Assembly: GCA_015061245.1 (NCBI GenBank)
Contig: SUWY01000003.1
Span: forward strand, 39,966-103,965
DNA: 64,000 nucleotides
Reading direction: 5' to 3'
DNA from: Bacteroidales bacterium
Lineage (GTDB): Bacteria; Bacteroidota; Bacteroidia; Bacteroidales; Marinifilaceae
Below the pieces are notes generated by a model. That model was not told the DNA's origin. It was given only the letters and a program-made list of their open reading frames with translations, and did no database searches. A program made the position numbers and the translations under genes. Each line of letters opens with the position of its first letter. The stretch's first letter is position 1. Positions 57,738 through 64,000 of this stretch are shown one piece after another.

Positions 57738-58322
57738 ATGAAGAAAAGCATAATAATGATATTAATACTCCTTGTTTTGCCCCTTTTTACTATGGGACAA
57801 AGTGGCGAGTTATGCCGTGTTCAGGTAATTAAAGGGGACACGTTATTCTCTTCATTTCTTCCTGAGATAACGGTAAATGGGAAGCCTCGCTCAAATGCAA
57901 GATACAAAAGATATAACAACTCAATGACACGTTTGGAATACAACGTGAGAAAAGCCTATCCCTATGCTCTGCTTGTAGCAAGAAAGGTTGATGAGATAAA
58001 TGCCAAAATTGCCACAATGCCATCGAATAAAGATCGCGAGCGATGGCTTGATGAAGAGTACAAAAAGCTCTTTAAAGAGTTCAAGGCACCACTAATGAAA
58101 CTCACCTATACACAAGGCAGAATACTAGTCAAACTGATTGACAGAGAGACCAGTATCCGAGCCTATACCCATATCAAGAATTTCCGAAGCGGATTTAATG
58201 CAATGTTTTGGCAATCAATCGCATTGATGTTTGGCAATAACCTGAAAGCCACCTATGATCCATTAGGCGAGGATGCCGAGATTGAGGCAATAATACAGAA
58301 GATAGTTAGGAGTGAACAGTGA
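57738..58322 (+). CDS. DUF4294 exported protein
   Basis: 194 residues from the ATG at 57738 (MKKSIIMILILLVLPLF, a clear signal peptide ending in MGQ). The longer frame would begin inside rnpB and is rejected. Recognisable DUF4294 features: LPEITVNGKPR, YNNSMTRLEYNVRKAYPYA and RILVKLIDRET with FWQSIALMFG. Bacteroidetes family of unknown function, likely periplasmic. The final codons (VRSEQ, stop) are built from the heptamer repeat units described separately, so this end may vary between strains. Confidence 0.85.
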   Translation: MKKSIIMILILLVLPLFTMGQSGELCRVQVIKGDTLFSSFLPEITVNGKPRSNARYKRYNNSMTRLEYNVRKAYPYALLVARKVDEINAKIATMPSNKDRERWLDEEYKKLFKEFKAPLMKLTYTQGRILVKLIDRETSIRAYTHIKNFRSGFNAMFWQSIALMFGNNLKATYDPLGEDAEIEAIIQKIVRSEQ

Positions 58323-58339
58323 GGAGTTAGGAGTGACTG
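58305..58339 (+). repeat. Heptamer array across the DUF4294 stop codon
   Basis: Five 7-base units on the plus strand: GTTAGGA, GTGAACA, GTGAGGA, GTTAGGA, GTGACTG. The gene's TGA stop is bases 2-4 of the third unit. Confidence 0.75.
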
Positions 58340-58345
58340 CACCGG

Positions 58346-59362
58346 TCAGTGCAAAATCTTAAAAACTATCTCTTTAAGTATTTCGGAATCGGGAACGGTA
58401 ATACCGGCACCTCCCTTTGAACGCATATCGGCATCGCGCAAAACAGCAATAATCTTGGCGCATTTACCTGCAGAGAACCGCTTTGCTCCATTTTGACAGT
58501 CGCGTACCTCCATTGGACGCAGTCCCATGACTCTTGCTGTTTCCGAACTGTTCGGAGTCTTTTTCATCTGGTAGTGGTATGTGAGCAGATTATTAAAATA
58601 GCGAAACAGCAGCGAAATAGTAACAACCAATGGGTTGTTTTTAGGATTTGATTTAAAGTAATTTACAACCCTGTTTGCCTTTACAACATCGCCATTAATT
58701 AATGCAGCAATAAGCTCGAAGTTATTAAACTCCTTGCTTATGCCGATTAAACTCTCAACCAGCTCCTCTTTTATTGTACCTCCTGCTGGAACCAATGTAA
58801 ATAGCTTGTTTACCTCGTTCGATATTTTGCTCAAATCGGTACCCAAACTCTCTGCAAGCATCAATACACTTCTATTTGTCGCCTTACGGTTGGATTGAAT
58901 GATATAGTCATTAATCCATGCAGGTATTTGGTTGTCGTAGAGTTTTGCTGATTCAAAAAAAACAACATTATCACCATCCTGCGAGGTTAGTTTTTTAAAG
59001 ACTCCCTTACGCTTATCCGGTTTCTTGTGTTTGTGAGCAAAAAGCAGAACGGTTGCCGGTTGTGGTTTCTCCAAATATGGAGTCAAATTATCCCAATCCT
59101 TTAAATTTTGAGCCTCTTTTACAATTACCACCTGACGCTCCGACATCATTGGAAAACGTCGGGCGGCATCGGCAACTGTCGCAACATTTGTCTCATTACC
59201 ATATAGAACCGTTTGGTTAAAGGCCTTTTCATCATCGGTCAAAACCTCGCTCTCTACCCTATTGGTAATAACATCGATATAGTAATCCTCCTCGCCACAT
59301 AAAAAGTATATAGGGCGATAGATTCCGTTATTCAACTCGTTTATTATCTCCTGAAAAGTCAT
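58346..59362 (-). CDS. holA: DNA polymerase III delta subunit
   Basis: 338 residues from the ATG at 59362 (MTFQEIINELNNGIYRPIYF); a GTG three codons upstream is possible. HolA features: YRPIYFLCGEEDYYID near 15, the ATPase-like domain with LYGNETNVATVADAARRFP, the clamp-binding region MMSERQVVIVKEAQNL, and a helical C-terminal domain with SLLFRYFNNLL. It opens the sliding clamp within the clamp loader. Confidence 0.93.
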   Translation of the reverse strand: MTFQEIINELNNGIYRPIYFLCGEEDYYIDVITNRVESEVLTDDEKAFNQTVLYGNETNVATVADAARRFPMMSERQVVIVKEAQNLKDWDNLTPYLEKPQPATVLLFAHKHKKPDKRKGVFKKLTSQDGDNVVFFESAKLYDNQIPAWINDYIIQSNRKATNRSVLMLAESLGTDLSKISNEVNKLFTLVPAGGTIKEELVESLIGISKEFNNFELIAALINGDVVKANRVVNYFKSNPKNNPLVVTISLLFRYFNNLLTYHYQMKKTPNSSETARVMGLRPMEVRDCQNGAKRFSAGKCAKIIAVLRDADMRSKGGAGITVPDSEILKEIVFKILH

Positions 59363-59590
59363 GTCAAACACCTAACTCCTAAGCAAATCTAATCACTTCA
59401 CTTACTCCTTACCTGTAAAGCAACCTAAAGCCTTGAATTCAACTCGTGGATTTGCTTTAATTTGTTATCTACCAACCCCCAAACCCCCTTCGCCTTATTC
59501 ACTGCGTTCATTACGGCTAATAAGGGGGCTTATTAAGCGGTATTTATTATATTCCTAATTAACTTCTAACTTCTAACTCCTAACTATCAA
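59363..59590 (-). repeat. Repeat-rich gap between the PEP-binding gene and holA
   Basis: No gene. Contents on the minus strand: the heptamer array at 59557-59591; a GC-rich inverted repeat (CCTTATT...AATAAGG with flanking C and G runs, about 59485-59528); and degenerate heptamers GTAAGGA, GTAAGTG and GTTAGGT leading up to the holA start. Confidence 0.6.
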
Positions 59591-59591
59591 C
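59557..59591 (-). repeat. Heptamer array at the stop codon of the PEP-binding gene
   Basis: Five 7-base units on the minus strand: GTTGATA, GTTAGGA, GTTAGAA twice, GTTAATT. The last base of the TAG stop is the first base of the first unit. Confidence 0.8.
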
Positions 59592-62569
59592 TACTCTCCG
59601 ACTGTGATTAATGAAATCTGTTTGCAACCATCCATCATAACGGTCAGTGGCTCTGTAGAGCGTACATGTTTGATATATTTGCCCTCGTTCACTATCTCCA
59701 TATCCTTTAACATATCCATATTTACAAATGTTTTTGCAGTTTGGTGAGCAATAGCGAAGTAACCAACATTCATTGATGTAACATTATGAAAGAAGTGTGA
59801 ACCGAGCGAGGCATCAAGAGGATACCCCTCAAGACCTTGCTCAACAATCACTTTTGCCATTGAGATATCCGACCACAATACAGGAATTCCGGTCATCTCA
59901 TCGCGTGTACCCCAACGACCGGGACCTATCAAAATATATTTGCGATTCTCTTGGGCCATTTGGGTATTGAATGATTTTACCTCTTCAGCAATTTCACGAG
60001 TTTTGAGTTTATCGAAATTGTCAATATCGACATAAATAATGTCACTCAGGTCGTTCAAAATGCCATTTCCCATACCCTTCTCTGCACGGAGCATAATTGT
60101 ATCAGGATCTACTCTTGATTCATCAATGGTTGTGTTATACTCTGTCTTAATCAATGGTTTTATCTGCAATAGGTAGAACTTCCACTCTCCATTGTCGCGG
60201 TCAAGAGCATACTCAATCTCGACAGGAGCTCCCATTGCTTGCTGGAATATGTCAAGTAACACGGTAAGAGCCTTAGCTAAAGGCAGATACTCATATTGCA
60301 ATATACCTGCAAAGTTTACAATTCTTGGTCCCCGATCCTCAAAATCGAATGAGATAGTCTCGTTAAACATATCGTAAACGGTAGCACATTGCTCTAATGT
60401 TCCATCTTCCTCCGCACGTTTTACCGAGTACTTGGCAATCGACGCCATCTCACCGTTATGAATCATATCAAAGCCACTCTTGGTCAAATCCAAAGCATAG
60501 AAGTTGGTCTGCGAATCTCTGATAGAATCCTTAATCGAGCTATTCTCCAATTTAGGATATTTAGGACAGAAACGATATGTCTTCTCTCCTCCCACAACGT
60601 ATGCACCGAGTCCAATTGCCAATACCGCAAAACCATCGGTTGGCTTGATGTACGAGAATGGATAGAAGTTATATGATTGTGCAACTCCGCTAATATTTGG
60701 ATAGTATCGACCATTTCTCTCATTTCCAACAACCTCTTGCAGAATAACAGCCATCTTCTCCTCCTCAATCATGCAGTTAATTGCATTAAAATAGGCTCTG
60801 GCAGAATCGGTATATATAGAACACCATACCAATTTTACAGCAGTCTCAAGCTCTCTTAAACGAATCTCTTCATTTGTGTTGTTGTTTGGAATCATATAAC
60901 TTGAATAGACTCCGGCAAACGGCTGATTCAACGAATCCTCAAATAGTCCTGATGAACGAACTGCAAGAGGTTTTTTCATTGTCTGGACATACTTTCTAAG
61001 AGTATCGTGCAAATCATCAGGCATACGTCCATACATAAACGCATCTCTGATTTGGTCGTATGAAGCACCACTATAGATAAGGTCATTTATGTTGTTGTAT
61101 TCCACGAATTTATTGAATTCATCAACGGCAATGATTGTTGTCTTGGGAATAACAACAGGCAGACCTGGAATTAATTTTCTTAAATCGGTATTTTCGATAA
61201 AGTTACATAGAAAAGCCAATCCTCTACCCTTGCCGCCTAATGAACCGCTTCCAATCCTAGAGATATAGTGATTACAGTTAATTCTATCTTCATTGAATAA
61301 AACTATCTGACCACGTAACTGTCTTAACTCAACTGCATTATATATCTTATCATAGTCTGCTCTTACATCGTTTATATCACTCTTCTTGCTGGAATTGTAT
61401 CTGCGAATAAACTTAGCCAGAACTATCTCGCCTCGCGCCATAAACCAAGTTGAAAAATCGTTGCGAAGAGCATGATATCGCAAAGACTCTTCAGGGACAG
61501 TATGAACTTTTCTACGAAAATCCTCTAAAGACTCTGCCTTATCAACCTCAACTCCGTTTGGTAATCTAAAGACAAAATCACCAAAACCGCACTCCTGATT
61601 AATAAATCTATGAATATCTTGTGATAGCGTAGGCGAGTTTTTATTTGTAAACGAGGCCCCAATATTGTAAGCAATTGCCCTGTTTTTCTCCTCCATACTC
61701 TGGAGCAGACATGGAATCTTTGAGTCGCTTGCATGTACATACTTAACCAATTCAACTCCTGCATTATCATTTTTAACGCCGTTTTTCTCGTATGAAACAT
61801 CAGAGATAACGCTAATAAGATTATCGCGGTACTTATCTATAATCTGTACAGCATCTTCAAAGGTAGAAGCCAACAACACTTTAGGTCGAATTCTGATCTT
61901 CATTACCAAACTCAAATCTTTATCTTGAGAATCTGACTTAATAACATCTTGAGTTTGGCTAACTATTTCAGAATACAATAGTGGTAAATACTTGGAATAG
62001 TATGAAATAGAGTCCTCGACTAAAAGGATAACTCTAACATCGGCAAGTTTGGTGTCCGGTTCAACATTCAACTTATCCTCCATATATTTTGCCATGGCAA
62101 GGAAGATATTTGTTGAACCATTCCAGACAAATGTTCGCTCAATGCTTGGTTTCAATATGCGGGACATTCTGCGGAAATAGTCCAGATCAATGTTATTGTT
62201 TACCAACAACACCTGAGGTATTAATGGAAACAAATCTTTTATATTGCGACTAATTCTTACAGGCTGTTCTTTATCAAGTCCGGCCATAATAATTATCATA
62301 TCAATATGCTTCTTTTGAAGCACCTCAATAGCCTCAGCCTCGCTTGCAACGGTAGTATAGTGTGGCGCAGTATAAAGATTTACCTGTAGATATTCACCTA
62401 CAATCTTATCTGAAAATTGGCCATCACCCTCTATACTATATGCATCATAATAGGTAGAAATAAGTAGAATTTCACGCATCTTATGTGGCATAAGTGCCTG
62501 AAACATATCTCTGTCACTTTTTCTTCTCTTATATATTTTGTGCAGCTCTATCTTCTCTGTAGTCTCCAT
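59591..62569 (-). CDS. Receiver / PEP-pyruvate-binding domain protein
   Basis: 992 residues. Residues about 30-140 look like a degenerate receiver fold (ILLISTYYDAYS...DMIIIMAG). About 178-330 look like a second receiver: ILLVEDSISYY, a candidate phospho-Asp in VISDVSY near 253, and PCLLQS. From about 436 the protein matches the N-terminal ATP-grasp domain of PEP synthase / pyruvate phosphate dikinase: SLGGKGRGLAFL, PLAVRSSGLFEDS near 535. A conserved C-terminal part has IGPGRWGTRDE near 878. The phosphohistidine and PEP-barrel domains of true PEP synthases are absent, so PEP synthesis is unlikely; an ATP-dependent phosphotransfer role is inferred. It faces the ATP-grasp-like gene. Confidence 0.85.
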   Translation of the reverse strand: METTEKIELHKIYKRRKSDRDMFQALMPHKMREILLISTYYDAYSIEGDGQFSDKIVGEYLQVNLYTAPHYTTVASEAEAIEVLQKKHIDMIIIMAGLDKEQPVRISRNIKDLFPLIPQVLLVNNNIDLDYFRRMSRILKPSIERTFVWNGSTNIFLAMAKYMEDKLNVEPDTKLADVRVILLVEDSISYYSKYLPLLYSEIVSQTQDVIKSDSQDKDLSLVMKIRIRPKVLLASTFEDAVQIIDKYRDNLISVISDVSYEKNGVKNDNAGVELVKYVHASDSKIPCLLQSMEEKNRAIAYNIGASFTNKNSPTLSQDIHRFINQECGFGDFVFRLPNGVEVDKAESLEDFRRKVHTVPEESLRYHALRNDFSTWFMARGEIVLAKFIRRYNSSKKSDINDVRADYDKIYNAVELRQLRGQIVLFNEDRINCNHYISRIGSGSLGGKGRGLAFLCNFIENTDLRKLIPGLPVVIPKTTIIAVDEFNKFVEYNNINDLIYSGASYDQIRDAFMYGRMPDDLHDTLRKYVQTMKKPLAVRSSGLFEDSLNQPFAGVYSSYMIPNNNTNEEIRLRELETAVKLVWCSIYTDSARAYFNAINCMIEEEKMAVILQEVVGNERNGRYYPNISGVAQSYNFYPFSYIKPTDGFAVLAIGLGAYVVGGEKTYRFCPKYPKLENSSIKDSIRDSQTNFYALDLTKSGFDMIHNGEMASIAKYSVKRAEEDGTLEQCATVYDMFNETISFDFEDRGPRIVNFAGILQYEYLPLAKALTVLLDIFQQAMGAPVEIEYALDRDNGEWKFYLLQIKPLIKTEYNTTIDESRVDPDTIMLRAEKGMGNGILNDLSDIIYVDIDNFDKLKTREIAEEVKSFNTQMAQENRKYILIGPGRWGTRDEMTGIPVLWSDISMAKVIVEQGLEGYPLDASLGSHFFHNVTSMNVGYFAIAHQTAKTFVNMDMLKDMEIVNEGKYIKHVRSTEPLTVMMDGCKQISLITVGE

Positions 62570-62642
62570 TTAATACCCAATCATTTAAATTATTGCTTGC
62601 AATGGTGTAAAAGTAAAAAAAAATTACGAAATTGCACTCAAA

Positions 62643-62650
62643 TATTTTTG
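62643..62650 (+). promoter_or_regulatory. Possible -7 element for the ATP-grasp-like gene
   Basis: TATTTTTG fits TAnnTTTG, 25 bases before the ATG at 62675. No -33 TTTG at the right distance. Confidence 0.45.
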
Positions 62651-62674
62651 AAATAACCAAACATCACTTTTGAT

Positions 62675-63772
62675 ATGGGCAAATTACTACTTTTCAATCC
62701 GGACACAGAGATGGCAATTGCTGACAATTCAGCCAACTATACTCCTCCGAAAATTATTGCTAATATGGCATACGATCTTTCTATTCTACCCTGCTGGTGG
62801 GGAAAGAAAGAGGATATTGTAAAGGGCGAGGCCTCGCTCTATAAAGCTCTTCCGGAGAGTAGTAAAGCGCTGCTAAAAGAGCATGGTTGCACATCATTCT
62901 ATTATGGTCATGAGCCCAATTTAAAGGGGGCGCCATGGGGAATGAATATGCGCGAATACAAGCGGTTCAAGCGTTATAAGGCATCGGTCCCTGAGTGGAA
63001 CAGTGCTACCCGATTGATGTATAGCCGTGAGTCAACAATACAGTTGTTCAGCCGTTTGTTGCACAATCCGAATGTTCCGGAGTGTTGTCAGTTGGCACCC
63101 GAGAATCGTCCTAAAATCTATACAACCGTAAGTTGGCTACAGCAGGATTTGGTTCTTCCTGCAATGCTAAAGCGTCCATGGTCATCATCAGGACGTGGAA
63201 ATCTGGAACTTCACGCTAAACCACAAGATAAAGAGATTGACTGGATTGCAGGTTCAATCAAGAGACAGGGATTTGTTGTTGCCGAAAAGTTCTACAATAA
63301 AATATTTGACTTTGCCTTGGAGTTCCATATCAAGAATAAAAAGTGCAAGTGTATTGGTTATTCTATATTCGAGACTACAGGAGTTACAGGCGCATATACA
63401 GGCAATGTAATTGACACCCCCGAGACTCTTAAGAGCATGATATGCCAATATATTTCGAGCGAGGATTTTGAAAAACTCGAGGCAGTAATGACCGAAGAGT
63501 GTGAGAGATTGTTTGGGGAGAGATATGAGGGTTACTTTGGAGTAGATATGTTCGCTTACAAGGATGAGAATGGCTGTCAAAAGATATATCCATGCGTAGA
63601 GATTAACCTTCGAATGAATATGGGAATCTTGGCGATTGTCTTGAATGAGCGATATGGCATGAAGGGAACATTGAAGATTACTTGTGGCGTTCCGCCTGTA
63701 GAGGGAGATATTCAATTGTGCCCTGCCCTGCCGAATTCAACCTATTACGCCTACGTTACTCCAAAGGGATAA
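62675..63772 (+). CDS. ATP-grasp-like protein of unknown function
   Basis: 365 residues, soluble. No family name that I am sure of. The second half has ATP-grasp features: LKRPWSSSGRGNLEL near 168 (ATP-binding lysine and glycine loop), QGFVVAEKFYNKIFDFALEF near 196 and VEINLRMNMG near 310 (a Glu-Asn-Arg metal site). The first half opens with LLLFNPDTEMAIADNSANYTPP, specific to this protein type, and SILPCWWG. Amide- or peptide-bond ligase chemistry is inferred; the substrate is unknown. It is divergent from the receiver/PEP-binding gene, 105 bases away. Its last codon and stop (GGA TAA) form part of the first heptamer unit. Confidence 0.72.
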   Translation: MGKLLLFNPDTEMAIADNSANYTPPKIIANMAYDLSILPCWWGKKEDIVKGEASLYKALPESSKALLKEHGCTSFYYGHEPNLKGAPWGMNMREYKRFKRYKASVPEWNSATRLMYSRESTIQLFSRLLHNPNVPECCQLAPENRPKIYTTVSWLQQDLVLPAMLKRPWSSSGRGNLELHAKPQDKEIDWIAGSIKRQGFVVAEKFYNKIFDFALEFHIKNKKCKCIGYSIFETTGVTGAYTGNVIDTPETLKSMICQYISSEDFEKLEAVMTEECERLFGERYEGYFGVDMFAYKDENGCQKIYPCVEINLRMNMGILAIVLNERYGMKGTLKITCGVPPVEGDIQLCPALPNSTYYAYVTPKG

Positions 63773-64000
63773 GGTGAAAAGTGAAAGGTGAGAGGTGAGA
63801 GGTAAGAGGTAAGAGGTGAAAGGTGGAAGGTGAAAAGTGAGAGGTGAAAGGTGAAAAGTGAAAGGGATAAGGTGGAAGGTGGAAGGTGAAAAGTGAGAGG
63901 TGAAAGGTAAGAGGTGAGAGGTAAGAGGTAAGAGGTAAGAGGTGAAAGGTGGAAGGTGAAAAGTGAGAGGTGAAAGGTGAAAAGTGAAAGGGATAAGGTG
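63767..64000 (+). repeat. Long heptamer array at the right edge
   Basis: 33 complete 7-base units in unbroken phase, continuing beyond the window. Units: mostly GTGAAAG, GTGAAAA, GTGAGAG, GTAAGAG and GTGGAAG, with GGATAAG at 63767, 63865 and 63991. A 73-base block (63802-63874) recurs exactly at 63928-64000, a 126-base higher-order period. The stop codon of the ATP-grasp-like gene lies in the first unit. No gene is present. Confidence 0.92.

Noticed and set aside
59591..62569. Phosphoenolpyruvate synthase (ppsA)
   Set aside because: Only the ATP-binding domain is present; the phosphohistidine and PEP-binding domains needed for that reaction are missing.
63773..64000. CRISPR array
   Set aside because: The repeats are 7 bases long, contiguous and without spacers; no cas gene is present.

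Overview
The window is a stretch of an AT-rich Bacteroidales-type chromosome, probably from a gut or oral commensal; I do not name a genus. Evidence: lipoproteins with DUF4988-like, BACON and BspA-type leucine-rich repeats; lineage families such as DUF3078, DUF3810 and DUF4294; very few Shine-Dalgarno sequences; and repeated promoters of the Bacteroidetes form TTTG, about 19-20 bases, then TAnnTTTG. No tRNA, prophage, transposase or CRISPR array was seen.

Layout. 1-7491 (+) is an accessory cassette of three large surface lipoproteins. Each visible part combines coiled-coil and Gly-X-Y stalk segments with a different C-terminal tip: a von Willebrand A domain, a DUF2135-like domain, or a BACON domain plus BspA repeats. 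The first two share an exactly identical 467-base segment. 7590-9246 (-) holds a lipocalin-like lipoprotein and a nucleoside phosphorylase. 9312-20089 (-) is a tight run, purH-mreB-mreC-mreD-mrdA-rodA-Ca2+ ATPase-DUF3810, centred on the cell-elongation machinery. A 0.7 kb AT-rich regulatory region rich in TTGTCA motifs separates it from an XRE-type regulator (+). 21282-25736 (-) is uvrA-pyrK-pyrD. 25849-26935 (-) is rpsF-rpsR-rplI. 27023-30471 (-) is an SDR enzyme, a DUF3078 protein and mltG. 30656-34408 (-) is gyrA plus a TPR protein.

34555-45083 is mixed: an RsmI-like methyltransferase whose terminator lies inside its own coding end, an MG2-like exported protein, a PerR/Fur-type regulator with rubrerythrin (peroxide defence), a TonB-dependent receptor with a lipoprotein partner, superoxide dismutase, and a maf/kdsC/DUF2520 run. 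45164-53643 holds an aminotransferase and serine hydrolase pair, an AddA/RecB-type helicase-nuclease, fabG and pta-ackA. 53718-63772 holds a lipoprotein, sdaA-pgi, the RNase P RNA gene, a DUF4294 protein, holA, a large receiver/PEP-pyruvate-binding protein and a divergent ATP-grasp-like protein.

Most of the window is housekeeping. The unusual material is (i) the lipoprotein cassette with an identical stalk and exchangeable tips; (ii) purine-rich heptamer arrays that begin at, or run through, the stop codons of four genes, always on the coding strand, and reach at least 231 bp at the right edge; (iii) a 154-bp GC-rich inverted-repeat element upstream of the superoxide dismutase gene; (iv) the TTGTCA-rich region before the XRE regulator; and (v) the receiver/PEP-binding protein facing an ATP-grasp-like gene.
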